Source: CAXXOK01 sp963664595 (lineage in GTDB: Bacteria; Bacillota; Clostridia; Christensenellales; Aristaeellaceae). Taken from it: a stretch of DNA of 64,000 nt. The first letter of the stretch is position 1. The number at the start of each line of letters is the position of its first letter. Shown here in pieces: positions 1 to 9,373 of the stretch. Made by a program: the position numbers and the translations under genes. The stretch is from contig CAXXOK010000010.1 of NCBI GenBank assembly GCA_963664595.2, positions 434,001-498,000 of the forward strand, in the 5' to 3' direction. The notes beneath the pieces were generated by a model that had not been told where the DNA came from, did no database searches, and saw nothing but the letters and a program-made list of their open reading frames with translations.

Positions 1-769
1 GCGTACGTTCCACACCGGCGGCGTTGCCGGCGGCGACGATATCACACAAGGTCTGCCGCGTGTTGAGGAACTGTTTGAAGCCCGGAAACCGAAACGCGAC
101 GCCATTCTGGCGGAAATCAGCGGTAAGGTTTCTATCGGGGAAAACAAGCGCAAGCGGGAGATCGTGGTAACCAATCAAGAAGATCCCACCGAGCAGAAAA
201 CCTATACCATCAACTACGGCAGCCGCCTGAAAGTGGATGACGGTCAGATGGTGGAGGCGGGCGACGAACTGATTGAGGGCTCCATCAACCCGCATGATCT
301 GCTGCGTATTCTGGGCGTGAAAGCCGTACAGGATTACCTGCTGCGTGAGGTGCTGAGCGTGTACCGCCAACAGGGCGTTAATATCAGCGACAAGCATATC
401 GAGATTATCGTACGCCAGATGCTCAGAAAGGTGCGCGTGGAGGATTGCGGCGATACCACCCTGCTGCCCGGCGCGCTGGTGGATATCTTCCGCTTTGAGG
501 AAGCCAACCGCGAGCCCATTGAAACCGGCGGCCGTCCGGCCATTGCCAAGCGCATTCTGCTGGGAATTACCAAGGCCTCGCTGGCTACGGAAAGCTTCCT
601 GTCCGCAGCCTCCTTCCAGGAAACGACGCGCGTTCTCACCGATGCGGCCATCAAAGGCAAGATCGATCCGCTGCTGGGCTTGAAGGAGAACGTCATCATC
701 GGCAAGCTGATCCCCGCAGGCACGGGTATGCCGCGCTACAAGGATATCGAGCTGGTGGAAAACTTCTGA
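1..769 (+). CDS. rpoC: DNA-directed RNA polymerase beta' subunit, C-terminal fragment
   Basis: This is the end of the beta' subunit of RNA polymerase; the gene begins before the window and its frame is open from base 2. The translated part starts RTFHTGGVAGGDDITQGLPR, the conserved segment near the C-terminus, and continues through VQDYLLREVLSVYRQQG, ISDKHIEIIVRQM, RRPAIAKR-like and SLATESFLSAASFQETTRVL, all typical of beta'. The protein ends about 20 residues after the KIDPLLGLKENVIIGKLIPA segment, a normal ending, so nothing is missing downstream. The next gene, dnaX, lies 212 bases further on in the same direction, after a large hairpin. Identification is secure. Confidence 0.97.
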   Translation, partial: RTFHTGGVAGGDDITQGLPRVEELFEARKPKRDAILAEISGKVSIGENKRKREIVVTNQEDPTEQKTYTINYGSRLKVDDGQMVEAGDELIEGSINPHDLLRILGVKAVQDYLLREVLSVYRQQGVNISDKHIEIIVRQMLRKVRVEDCGDTTLLPGALVDIFRFEEANREPIETGGRPAIAKRILLGITKASLATESFLSAASFQETTRVLTDAAIKGKIDPLLGLKENVIIGKLIPAGTGMPRYKDIELVENF

Positions 770-843
770 TCCATGGCATAACGCGGCAGAAAGGATAACC
801 CCCTCTCAGCCTGTTGAAAAAACAATCTGCGTTGCAAACTACG

Positions 844-895
844 GGATGGTAAGGGGAATCGCTTACAGTTATGTAAGAGTGATCCCTTACCATCC
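844..895 (+). repeat. Long imperfect inverted repeat between rpoC and dnaX
   Basis: Twelve perfectly paired bases (GGATGGTAAGGG at 844-855 with its complement at 884-895) enclose a second paired block (CTTACA at 862-867 with TGTAAG at 872-877). This makes a hairpin of about 52 bases. It is placed where a terminator for the rpoBC operon would be expected, but no run of T follows on the + strand, so it is not a standard intrinsic terminator. It could be a processing site or a repetitive element. Confidence 0.6.
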
Positions 896-981
896 TTGAT
901 TTATGGGTTTCCTGTTTTGAAAACTATGGAAGCAATGTGAATCACTGCAATGCACATCAACGAAGATCAACGGAGGATATC

Positions 982-2673
982 ATGGGCTATCGTGCACTGT
1001 ATCGGGAATGGAGACCAACTGTATTTGCGGATGTGGTAGGGCAAAGCGCCGTCGTAAAAACACTGCTTAGGCAGATTACAACCGGCAGGATTGCGCATGC
1101 CTATTTGTTTTGCGGTTCCAAGGGTACGGGCAAAACATCGCTTGCTAAAATCATGAGCCGTGCTATTAATTGCCTTCAGCCAAGAGACGGCGAGCCCTGC
1201 GGCGAGTGCGAGGTATGCAGGGCAATTCTGGCGGAGAATACGCTGGATGTGGTGGAACTGGACGCTGCCAGCAATAACTCCGTAGATAACGTGCGCGATC
1301 TTTTAGAGCAGGTGCGTTATCCGGCACAGATTGGCAAGTATAAGGTATATATCATCGACGAAGTTCATATGCTTTCATCAGCGGCCTTCAACGCGCTCCT
1401 GAAAACACTGGAGGAGCCGCCGGAGCATGTGGTGTTTATTCTGGCAACTACAGAACCACAGCGTATCCCCGCGACCATCCTCAGTAGGGTGCAGCGGTTT
1501 GATATTGCACGGATCCCCGCTGAGCTGATCAAACAGCGGATGGATAAAGCGCTGAAACACCTGCAGATTGATGCGGAGCCGGAGGCCCTTCAAATGATCG
1601 CGCGCGCGGCGGAAGGCGCGATGCGCGATGCTTGGAGTATTTTGGATATGGCCATTTCCGCGGCGGTGAACGATAGAATAACGGAAGAAATCGTTCGGGA
1701 TATTCTCGGCACGGCGGACAAGGATTTTCTGTTTGGCTTTGCGGATGCGCTGGCAAACCGGGATTACCGCGGAGTGATGGAGCAGATTGACCAGCTGATC
1801 CGCGGGGGACACGAGGCGCAGGTGTTTCTCCGGGAAATGGCGCGGCATATGCGCGCGCTGCTGACTGTTAAAGTGGTTGATAACAGCGCGGCTTCCCTGC
1901 TGCAGATTACAGAGGAAGATGAAAAGCGTTACCGCAGACAGGCGGAGAAGTTTTCCCAGGAGCGTCTGATCCGTATCATGAATCGGTTTGTCACGGCGGA
2001 CAGCGAACTTCGCTATGCTTCTTCCCCGCGGATCGGGCTGGAAATTGCGGCGTTGAAAGCGTGTCAGGAAGAAAAGATAGAAGATTTGACCGCGCTTACC
2101 GAGCGGATTGCGGAATTGGAAATCAAAGTGGGCCAATTGCCGGATCAAATTGCCGCCTATGCCGTACCGGACAATAAGCTGAACGAGCAGGATACGGGGG
2201 AGCGGACGCAAAAGAAAACAGAGACAAAGAAGAACGAGCGGAAAGCGGATGATTCAACAGAAAACGCATCCGCATCCCAGGATCATCCGGCGAACCGGAA
2301 ATCCTCCGCGCAGGATACGGACATGAACCCGGGAGAAATTTGGAAAGCGACGCTTAAAAAGCTGGCAGCCACAGAACCGGCTATCTATGGGATCGTAAAA
2401 CGGGAGCATTTTATTGGCGCGCTGGAGGATATATACCGGGTACAAGTGCCAATGGAACGGAAAAATTTCTCCTTTTTGCACCTGAAAAAGAAAGATAAGG
2501 CAGACGTGATCTCCAAAGCGCTTACCGAGACTGCCGGACGGCCGCTGACCTTTGAAGCCGTTCTGGAGGGAGAAGCTGTATCAGAGCAGAAGGCTGATGT
2601 AAAAGATAGTATTCAAATGCTGTCGGATACCGTTGGACGGGATCTGCTGCAAATCGATGATTCAAAGGAATAA
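982..2673 (+). CDS. dnaX: DNA polymerase III subunit gamma/tau
   Basis: Clamp-loader ATPase of the replicative DNA polymerase. The ATG at 982 was chosen because CGGAGGAT sits just upstream and the protein then begins MGYRALYREWRPTVF, as in other DnaX proteins; a longer frame from 937 has no ribosome site. Visible in order are the P-loop GSKGTGKTS, the zinc knuckle cysteines around CGECEVC, the Walker B region IIDEVHML, and the segment FNALLKTLEEPP. A charged, variable linker (about residues 390-450) precedes a conserved tau-like C-terminus. Length is 563 residues. The following rsmA starts 2 bases after the stop. In many Firmicutes dnaX is followed by ybaB and recR; here it is not. Confidence 0.96.
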   Translation: MGYRALYREWRPTVFADVVGQSAVVKTLLRQITTGRIAHAYLFCGSKGTGKTSLAKIMSRAINCLQPRDGEPCGECEVCRAILAENTLDVVELDAASNNSVDNVRDLLEQVRYPAQIGKYKVYIIDEVHMLSSAAFNALLKTLEEPPEHVVFILATTEPQRIPATILSRVQRFDIARIPAELIKQRMDKALKHLQIDAEPEALQMIARAAEGAMRDAWSILDMAISAAVNDRITEEIVRDILGTADKDFLFGFADALANRDYRGVMEQIDQLIRGGHEAQVFLREMARHMRALLTVKVVDNSAASLLQITEEDEKRYRRQAEKFSQERLIRIMNRFVTADSELRYASSPRIGLEIAALKACQEEKIEDLTALTERIAELEIKVGQLPDQIAAYAVPDNKLNEQDTGERTQKKTETKKNERKADDSTENASASQDHPANRKSSAQDTDMNPGEIWKATLKKLAATEPAIYGIVKREHFIGALEDIYRVQVPMERKNFSFLHLKKKDKADVISKALTETAGRPLTFEAVLEGEAVSEQKADVKDSIQMLSDTVGRDLLQIDDSKE

Positions 2674-2674
2674 G

Positions 2675-3511
2675 ATGAATAAACGATCGAAACAGGTTTC
2701 AGGCAAAGGGTTCCCGGCGGTTCAATATAAGCATGATCTCGGGCAGCATTTTTTGTACGATACGGATTTGCTTCGCTCTTTGGTGGATAAAGCCGGAGTA
2801 ACCGCAACGGATCATATATTGGAAATCGGCGCCGGAGCGGGAACCTTAACCCGTGTGCTGTGTGAAAAGGCGGCGTATGTAACGGCCGTGGAAGTAGATC
2901 AGGCGCTGATTCCGCTTTTACAGCTGCTTGCAACGCAGCACCACAACCTGACGGTTATCCAGAGCGATATCCGCAAGGTGGATATCGCCCAATTGAACCT
3001 TGGGGATGGGTTTCGTGTGGTTGCCAATCTTCCCTACAGCATCACATCACAGATATTGGATCTGTTCTGGGATGGAAACCTTCCCGTTTTACAGATGTCC
3101 GTCATGGTGCAGAAAGAGGTGGCGGACAAGCTTGTCGCAGTTCCCGGGGATAAGGCATACGGGTTGATGAGCGTACGGTGCCGCTATCACTGTATTCCAG
3201 AAATCGTGGCGCAGGTACCGGCGTCTGCGTTTACACCGCCGCCGAAGGTGGACAGCGCCTTTGTCAATCTTCTTTTCCGAAGAGAGAAAAGGCTATCTAA
3301 TGAGCATGAAAAACGGCTCTGGCAATTGGTGCAGGCAAGCTACCGGCTTCGCCGGAAAACGCTGGTAAACGCGCTGAAAACCGTTATGCCGCTTTCCGGA
3401 GACGAACTTGCGAAACAGCTTGAACAAATGGGATTACCACAGAATGTGCGCGGCGAGGTGCTCAGCGTTGAGCAGTGGATAGACCTGACAAACGCTTTGA
3501 ATAACCCTTGA
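2675..3511 (+). CDS. rsmA: 16S rRNA dimethyladenosine methyltransferase
   Basis: RsmA (KsgA) dimethylates two adjacent adenines in the 3' terminal hairpin of 16S rRNA using S-adenosylmethionine. The ATG at 2675 follows AAAGGA, which lies inside the end of dnaX, so the two genes are likely cotranscribed and coupled. The sequence shows the family motifs HDLGQHFL near the N-terminus, the SAM-binding loop EIGAGAGTLT, the catalytic motif NLPYSITSQI and the C-terminal FTPPPKVDSAF. Predicted length is 278 residues, normal for the family. A terminator follows. Confidence 0.95.
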   Translation: MNKRSKQVSGKGFPAVQYKHDLGQHFLYDTDLLRSLVDKAGVTATDHILEIGAGAGTLTRVLCEKAAYVTAVEVDQALIPLLQLLATQHHNLTVIQSDIRKVDIAQLNLGDGFRVVANLPYSITSQILDLFWDGNLPVLQMSVMVQKEVADKLVAVPGDKAYGLMSVRCRYHCIPEIVAQVPASAFTPPPKVDSAFVNLLFRREKRLSNEHEKRLWQLVQASYRLRRKTLVNALKTVMPLSGDELAKQLEQMGLPQNVRGEVLSVEQWIDLTNALNNP

Positions 3512-3570
3512 GAGCAACCGAAAACATAATGAATGCCCACATAGGAGCTGAATATCATAACCGTCATCAA

Positions 3571-3610
3571 AAAACCGGATTTGCCTTGCAGGGCAAATCC
3601 GGTTTTCATC
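3571..3610. terminator. Bidirectional intrinsic terminator between rsmA and the convergent secreted-protein gene
   Basis: A GC-containing stem pairs AAAACCGGATTTGCC (from 3571) with its complement ending near 3606. T tracts lie on both sides: TTTT on the + strand, and TTTTTT on the - strand (read from 3569-3574). It can end rsmA transcripts and those arriving from the opposite strand. Confidence 0.85.
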
Positions 3611-3695
3611 ATTGTTTTTCTGTTACACGAGCTTAATCATTTACTATGCAGGAGCAATTATTGGGATTTCCTGTGCGCCAATGATCGGCATAGCT

Positions 3696-5153
3696 TTAGT
3701 TGGTGCTCGAGCTCTCCATCAGCGCGCTGCTGACTTCGGGGGGAAGATTGTTCATGATGGACATAACCGTTGTCATCATGCTTTGCTGAATCCCGGTTAC
3801 GTACGTATTCATCTCTTCCTCCGTCATCTGTGTCAGCTGAACGGAGCCTTCCGGATTGGCATTCTGCAGCGAGGCGAAAAATCCGCTGTCAGGCTGCGTG
3901 ACCGTGTGAAGGTTCATCGTAATGACAGAATAATCGGGGAGAGACAGCTTCATTTCGTCCAGCGATCCGCCGAAGTACAGGTCAAGAACCGTATCGGTTA
4001 CATTCTCTCCCTTGGCTTGATCAAAAACAAGAATGGCGGTCATGGGGCCGGTGGATTCGTCAGTAATGGTTGCATCAAGTTCGCCCATTACATGATCGGC
4101 TTCCGATTGATCGGAGTTGAAGGAAATCGTTGCAGTAGGGGTTTCCGGAGCGGAATAAATCAGGAGCTTTCCTGAGATAAACTCATCGGACAGATAAAGC
4201 GAGCCATCGAGGGGAACGTAATCTTCCTCACCGGCGACAAGGTGAAGCTTGACCTGATAGAAGGTTCCAGGCTCAACGGTGGTTTTAGTGACCGTCAAAA
4301 CGGCAGTGCCGTTTTCGGGTGTTCCGTCTGTGCCTTCACCGGTACCGCTGACCACGTACTCAAGCGCGACAAAATCTTCATCCGTCGTATAAAGCGTTAC
4401 GGTGAGGGTAAGATTGCTCTGAGTAATGAAATCATCGATCTCTGCCAGTTGGGCATCTATCTGCGCATTGATTTCTTCCTCGGTGAGCTCCGGGGATTCC
4501 ATCGCAAGCTGCTTGAACATCTGCTCGCGCACCATCGGCAGCCTGAAGATTTTCAGCAGGTCTTCTTTCTCCAGTATGACAATGGATTTCTGGTTGGCCG
4601 TATCGCTGCCCTCCAGAGAGAACGTACCGGTTTCAACGGTCTTGGATTCCTCGATCCCGTTGATAAAGTTAAGCGTTTCCTCATCTATGCTCATCATGCT
4701 CTTGAGCGTTTCCTCATCGGTATCCTCGGTGATTTCACCGCTCATCATCGCCTGGATCATGGTGGGATCCATCATGGTGTTGAAGGCTTCCATATCGGGG
4801 TTGTTTTGCAGCTGATCCATCATGAGCGTGGAAAGCTCTTCCCAGTTGAAATACAGGGGTTTTTCGCCCAGCAGATCGCTTTGCAGATAGAAGCCGTCTT
4901 CTCCCACACGGAACAGATTGGTCAGCGTGTCTGTTTCGCCCAGCGAGAGCACCAACGCACCGTAGCCATCCGACAGGGAATGGATACGGATGGATGCCGT
5001 ATCACAAATCTGATTGAGTATATCGTCCGAAAGCAGGGTTCCGGGCTTGCAGGTGATGGTGGTAACCGTTTCGGTATCTTCGGCAATTGCGGTGGTGGAT
5101 GCGAAGAGTGCGAGAACAAGAATGATCATAACGATGTAACGAAAGCGTTTCAT
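3696..5153 (-). CDS. Secreted protein of unknown function
   Basis: I do not recognise this 485-residue protein. It starts with a clear signal peptide (MKRFRYIVMIILVLALFASTT, cleavage likely after AIA) with no lipobox cysteine, so it is probably released or held at the cell surface non-covalently. Ribosome site TGAGGAGGAATTGCA precedes the ATG. The mature part is acidic, rich in Met, Thr and Glu, and mostly predicted beta strand, with a Met-rich central segment (about residues 110-160). It has its own promoter and is the last gene before the terminator shared with rsmA. No transmembrane helix is seen after the signal. Confidence 0.75.
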   Translation of the reverse strand: MKRFRYIVMIILVLALFASTTAIAEDTETVTTITCKPGTLLSDDILNQICDTASIRIHSLSDGYGALVLSLGETDTLTNLFRVGEDGFYLQSDLLGEKPLYFNWEELSTLMMDQLQNNPDMEAFNTMMDPTMIQAMMSGEITEDTDEETLKSMMSIDEETLNFINGIEESKTVETGTFSLEGSDTANQKSIVILEKEDLLKIFRLPMVREQMFKQLAMESPELTEEEINAQIDAQLAEIDDFITQSNLTLTVTLYTTDEDFVALEYVVSGTGEGTDGTPENGTAVLTVTKTTVEPGTFYQVKLHLVAGEEDYVPLDGSLYLSDEFISGKLLIYSAPETPTATISFNSDQSEADHVMGELDATITDESTGPMTAILVFDQAKGENVTDTVLDLYFGGSLDEMKLSLPDYSVITMNLHTVTQPDSGFFASLQNANPEGSVQLTQMTEEEMNTYVTGIQQSMMTTVMSIMNNLPPEVSSALMESSSTN

Positions 5154-5188
5154 TGCAATTCCTCCTCAGTGATTAAGAATATAGATAC

Positions 5189-5217
5189 AGTATACATGAT
5201 ACTAATGAAATTGATAA
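5189..5217 (-). promoter_or_regulatory. Sigma-A type promoter for the secreted-protein gene
   Basis: On the - strand TTATCA (5212-5217) and TATACT (5189-5194) are separated by 17 bases, about 35 bases upstream of the ATG at 5153. Confidence 0.65.
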
Positions 5218-5270
5218 CACATTCCGCGTACAATCAAGCAAAAATTGCGTGAAATGTCGTTTTGAATGTA

Positions 5271-6404
5271 CTAAACCGGGCTTTTCAACCAGACGGTTTG
5301 GTTTACAATGGGGGTGTAGCTCTGAATGATTTTAACAACCTTGGCGGACACATTCAGATCGCTGTAATCGGGTGGCATAGCGGATGCGGCTCCGGCGCTG
5401 CGCATGGCAATGGCTAACTCCGCAGCCTGGGATATACTCTGCTGCGTAATGCCGCCGATCACAACCGTGCCTTTATCCAGCACTTCCGGCCGCTCGGTTG
5501 AGGTGCGGATCAGCACGCCGCAGAAGCCAAGCATGGCGCTTTCTTCGCTGAGGGTTCCGCTGTCCGAAAGCACAACGAGGCTGTGCATCTGCAAGTGATT
5601 ATAGTCAAAAAAACCAAGGGGCTTGATGTTTTGTACCAGCGGATGGAAGGTAAAATGCCTGGACTGGATAAATTTCATGGACCGGGGATGTGTGGAATAA
5701 ATTACCGGCAGCTGATAGCTCTCCGCCATATGGTTGATGGCCGTCATCAGGGAGACAAAGTTTTCTTCAATATCGATATTTTCTTCCCGATGGGCGGATA
5801 GAAGAATATACTTTCCGCTTTCCAGCGACAGGCGGCTGAGAATATCGCTGTTCTCAATCTGCGGCATGACGCCATGAAGCACTTCGCGCATCGGAGAACC
5901 GGTGACAAAGATTGTTTTCCCGTCGATTCCTTCCGAAAGCAAATAGCGGCGGCTATGCTCAGTATAGGGGAGATTGATATCGCTGATGTGATCAACGATC
6001 TTGCGGTTGATCATCTCGCTAACGTTCCAATCCCAGCAGCGGTTGCCTGCCTCCATGTGAAAAATGGGGATCTTCAGCCGCTTGGCGGAAATAGCGGACA
6101 ATGCGCTGTTGGTATCTCCCAGTATCAGCACGGCATCCGGTTTTTCCTTGATGAGCACCTTGTAGCTTTCTGAAATAATCGTGCCCATGGTTTCGCCAAG
6201 GTCCGCGCCGACGGAATTCAGGTAATAATCCGGATTACGGAGCTTAAGATCATGAAAAAAAATCTCGTTGAGTTCCGGGGCGTAGTTCTGGCCCGTGTGT
6301 ACAATGATGTGGTCAAAGTATTGATCGGCACAGCGAATGACGGCCGACAGGCGTATAATTTCCGGGCGCGTGCCCAGGATGGTCATCAGTTTCAGCTTGC
6401 TCAT
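5271..6404 (-). CDS. UDP-N-acetylglucosamine 2-epimerase family protein (CapG/FnlC-like)
   Basis: Non-hydrolysing nucleotide-sugar 2-epimerase. It carries the family signature GTRPEIIRL at the N-terminus, the segments ILGDTNSALS, HMEAGNRCWDW, and VLSDSGTLSEES near the C-terminus. Because the gene directly upstream is a CapF-type reductase, the likely role is the last step of UDP-N-acetyl-L-fucosamine synthesis (CapG/FnlC), a building block of capsules and cell-wall glycans; this subfamily choice is inferred from context. The start ATG overlaps the capF stop by four bases (ATGA), showing translational coupling. Length 377 residues is normal. The first enzyme, CapE/FnlA, is not in the window. 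Confidence 0.88.
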   Translation of the reverse strand: MSKLKLMTILGTRPEIIRLSAVIRCADQYFDHIIVHTGQNYAPELNEIFFHDLKLRNPDYYLNSVGADLGETMGTIISESYKVLIKEKPDAVLILGDTNSALSAISAKRLKIPIFHMEAGNRCWDWNVSEMINRKIVDHISDINLPYTEHSRRYLLSEGIDGKTIFVTGSPMREVLHGVMPQIENSDILSRLSLESGKYILLSAHREENIDIEENFVSLMTAINHMAESYQLPVIYSTHPRSMKFIQSRHFTFHPLVQNIKPLGFFDYNHLQMHSLVVLSDSGTLSEESAMLGFCGVLIRTSTERPEVLDKGTVVIGGITQQSISQAAELAIAMRSAGAASAMPPDYSDLNVSAKVVKIIQSYTPIVNQTVWLKSPV

Positions 6405-7537
6405 AACAGTTCCTCTCCAAAAGAGTGCTCGTCAAAATTGTAGGGGAAGGTATCCGCAGCTTCCGGATTGAAAACCTCGCTGGCCCACATCAGCGTCACA
6501 AGATCGTCGGCGCCCGTATTTTCAATAATATGCACATACCCGGGGGGGACATCAATCACGGTGATAATACCACCGGTGACCTCGTACGAATAGATCTGAT
6601 CGTCGTATGGATTGCGGAAGCGGATCGATCCGCGCCCCGAGACCACAATAAACTTCTCGTGCTTGGTGTGGTGCCAGTGCGAACCTTTACAGATGCCCGG
6701 CTTGGTTACATTGACGCTGATCTGCCCGTAGCTGCCCATGTGCATCAGCTCGGTAAAACTGCCGCGGCTGTCCGCATGGGAAAGGGGAACATAGGAAAGC
6801 TGATCGGGCGGGAGAAAGCTTTGATAGGTCGCAAACAATTTCCGGACAAACGGATCTTGCTGATCGGGCAGGGTAAGCGTAGTGCGCACGGAATGGAAGC
6901 TTTGCAGCAGTGACACAATGTGCTGAAGCGTTGCCTCGTGTTCCGGTCCGGCTGTGCAAAAGCCATCCTCGTGATAGGCTGGATTTCCGTTCAGGGCACG
7001 CAGAAAATCGGAGACCACATCATCAATGTAAACAAGGCGCAGCAGGTACGCGGGGTCCGTCACGGTAACCGGAAGGTCGCGTGCGATGTTGTAGCAGAAT
7101 GTGGCAACCGCGGAGTTATAATTTGGTTTGCTCCATTTGCCGAAAACATTGGTCAGCCGGTAGATATAAACCGGCGACTTGACTCTTTCGAAATACTGCC
7201 TCACAGCCTTTTCAGCGGCGAGCTTGCTCTTACCGTACGGGTTATCGAGCGCTGCCTGTGTGCTGGACGAGATCAGCACGGGCGGGCGTTTTCCCTGCTC
7301 CAGCGCGTTCAATAGGGTCGAGGTAAAATCTGCGTTTCCGGTTTGAAACTCGGCATTGTCCTTGGGCCGGTTTACACCTGCCAGATGAAACACAAAGTCC
7401 GCTTGCCCAGCGGCGGCCTGCAAATCATCCGCCGACGAGTTAACATCAATCAGGAGTAAACGGTGGTCCGATTGCCGAAGTGCAGCCCGCAGATTGCGGC
7501 CAACAAAACCATCAGCACCGGTAATAAGCAAATTCAT
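6401..7537 (-). CDS. CapF-type UDP-sugar reductase/epimerase with C-terminal cupin
   Basis: Two-domain enzyme of the CapF/FnlB kind. The N-terminal part is a short-chain dehydrogenase with the nucleotide loop ITGADGFVGRN, a YGKSKLAAE catalytic Tyr-Lys pair and typical spacing. The C-terminal part (about residues 250-378) is a cupin with the metal-type cluster GSHWHHTKHEKF and PPGYVHIIEN. In Staphylococcus aureus CapF reduces a 4-keto intermediate to UDP-N-acetyl-6-deoxytalose. The ATG at 7537 was chosen because GGAAGGTGATCC lies just upstream and because it starts at MNLLITGADG; a frame from 7591 lacks a ribosome site. It lies 57 bases after the VanW-family gene and overlaps the epimerase gene. 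Confidence 0.9.
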   Translation of the reverse strand: MNLLITGADGFVGRNLRAALRQSDHRLLLIDVNSSADDLQAAAGQADFVFHLAGVNRPKDNAEFQTGNADFTSTLLNALEQGKRPPVLISSSTQAALDNPYGKSKLAAEKAVRQYFERVKSPVYIYRLTNVFGKWSKPNYNSAVATFCYNIARDLPVTVTDPAYLLRLVYIDDVVSDFLRALNGNPAYHEDGFCTAGPEHEATLQHIVSLLQSFHSVRTTLTLPDQQDPFVRKLFATYQSFLPPDQLSYVPLSHADSRGSFTELMHMGSYGQISVNVTKPGICKGSHWHHTKHEKFIVVSGRGSIRFRNPYDDQIYSYEVTGGIITVIDVPPGYVHIIENTGADDLVTLMWASEVFNPEAADTFPYNFDEHSFGEELL

Positions 7538-7594
7538 ATAAGGATCACCTTCCTTGTGAACATGATAACCGATGGTAAAGGAACGGGTCAAGAA

Positions 7595-9334
7595 CTAATT
7601 GTATTCAATGGTTTTCTGATAAGCTTTATAGGTGGATGTGTAGAAGTAGTCACGCTTGTATTCCACGCCGTTCTGATACCAGATCTTATAGGTATCTACG
7701 ACATAGCCGATTCGCATTTTGACGGTTTCCTTAGAGGTGCCCGGAGGCAGGCTTGTATTTTGGAGGTAGATCACTTCGGTGGAGGGATTCAGGGTTTTGG
7801 TAACGGTCGAATCCAAATCAATCGTCACGTTTTCGCCCAGCGTTACGCCCCAGATCTCGGCTGTGCACTGACGATTTTTATAATACGTGATCACAAATAC
7901 CGGCGTATCCTTGTTGTTTTTGAATTTAAAATCCAAATCGGGCCAGTTTACAGTGGCATCCTCGCCTTTTTTTACGTAGGTACTTGGCCAGGCGTGTGGG
8001 CTGCGGCTGACGATCTGCAGGTCTGCGCGCGCGACGGCGTTAAAAAGCGTGGAGCTTACCTGGCAGATACCGCCGCCGATTTCCTGAACCAACTCTCCGC
8101 CCGAAATGGCTCCGGCTTCCTGATAGCCGCGGGCTAAGGTACGCTCGCCAACCGTTGTGTTGAAGCTGAAGGTTTCGCCAGGCAGCAAAACGGTGCCGTT
8201 GATAGCTTGGCAGGCAACGCTGATATTGTTGTTGCGGTTGTTGGACGAGGTGGTATCCGTAGTAAAAGCGGTTATCATTTTGAAGGTCGCTTCCAGATCC
8301 TTTTTGGTAACGGTGGGGAGGGTGAGGGCAGGGGAAACGGTAACGGATTGGCTGTGCACCCCTTGATCCAACAGAGCGATCAATTGGTTGTACAGTGCTT
8401 CGCCGTCGATGGTGACTCCCGGCTGATCATCGGAAAAGGTAAAGGTCCGGCTGTTGAAATCAAAGCTGACAATCTGCGCGTCAACAGGATCACGGGTTAC
8501 ATACTTTTGAATTTCATCAACCACAGCCTGAACGCCATGATAATCGTAGGCCTGCTTGCTTTGCAGATAGACGAAGTTCTCCCGCAAACCCATCACAGTG
8601 TCTGTCCGTTCCCGGAACGGTGTGCGCTGGGTATTGAGGATGGCGGTCGTGTTCTGACGGCCGTAGGAATAGGCCTTCAATAATGCGCCGTTGATATCCC
8701 GGTGCGCGGAAACGTTCTGATTGTTCAGCGTCCAGGATTTGTCCCCGATATTGATACTGATCGTAAAATTATCAGACGCGGTATTTTCATCCCCAAGCTC
8801 CGCTTTGGCTTCTGCCGTTGTCAGGCCGCCGACATAGGTGCCGTCGATAAAGATACCGGGGAAAATGATGTCCTGCTGAAGATGATTGCGGTATTGCTTG
8901 TAGGCAAGCACAGCGGCTTCATCATAGCGCAGCAGCTCCCCGTTGATAAAGGCGTAATTATCCAGGTCCGCCCAAAAATATCCGGCTAACTGCGGCATCA
9001 TCATTACGCCGACTACCAAAACGGCAATCAGACAAAACGCGATAACCGAAAGATAGACGGCCAGGAGCAAATTTTTCTTTTTTCGGCTTTTTTCTTTCAG
9101 GGGATCCAGAGGGGAGCGCTTTTGCGCAAAAGGATTTTCACCGATCTGCACCGGAGGCCTGACAGGCTGATCAACAGACAGGCGTTCCAGGGGGGTGTTC
9201 CACGAGGTAATCTCATCAAAGGTAAAATCAACCGTCTCTGCGTTCGAAGGCAGGGTATCGGCGCTATAATGCGGCGCAGGCTGTGAGCTGCGGGGCGTAT
9301 ACATGGATGATTGTTTTGGATATCGATCCGTCAT
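7595..9334 (-). CDS. VanW family membrane-anchored protein with peptidoglycan-binding-like domain
   Basis: Cell-envelope protein of about 579 residues. A cytoplasmic proline-rich N-terminus (to about residue 85) is followed by one membrane helix (LLLAVYLSVIAFCLIAVLVV), then an extracellular region resembling the PG_binding_4 domain, then the VanW domain with FNTTVGERTLARGYQEA and the hallmark EIGGGICQVSSTLFNAVARA. A C-terminal segment resembles a G5-like beta extension. Family function is unproven; VanW genes occur in some vancomycin clusters but most copies are unrelated to resistance. The ATG at 9334 gives a spacing of 11 from GGAGG; a GTG at 9343 is only two bases from it. It sits in an operon with rex and capF/capG-like genes. 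Confidence 0.85.
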   Translation of the reverse strand: MTDRYPKQSSMYTPRSSQPAPHYSADTLPSNAETVDFTFDEITSWNTPLERLSVDQPVRPPVQIGENPFAQKRSPLDPLKEKSRKKKNLLLAVYLSVIAFCLIAVLVVGVMMMPQLAGYFWADLDNYAFINGELLRYDEAAVLAYKQYRNHLQQDIIFPGIFIDGTYVGGLTTAEAKAELGDENTASDNFTISINIGDKSWTLNNQNVSAHRDINGALLKAYSYGRQNTTAILNTQRTPFRERTDTVMGLRENFVYLQSKQAYDYHGVQAVVDEIQKYVTRDPVDAQIVSFDFNSRTFTFSDDQPGVTIDGEALYNQLIALLDQGVHSQSVTVSPALTLPTVTKKDLEATFKMITAFTTDTTSSNNRNNNISVACQAINGTVLLPGETFSFNTTVGERTLARGYQEAGAISGGELVQEIGGGICQVSSTLFNAVARADLQIVSRSPHAWPSTYVKKGEDATVNWPDLDFKFKNNKDTPVFVITYYKNRQCTAEIWGVTLGENVTIDLDSTVTKTLNPSTEVIYLQNTSLPPGTSKETVKMRIGYVVDTYKIWYQNGVEYKRDYFYTSTYKAYQKTIEYN

Positions 9335-9373
9335 GCAAGGCACAGCCTCCTCAAACGATCCATAGAATGTAAC

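Noticed and set aside
2200..2500. E. coli-like dnaX frameshift signal making a short gamma form
   Set aside because: No A AAA AAG heptamer is present in the linker region.
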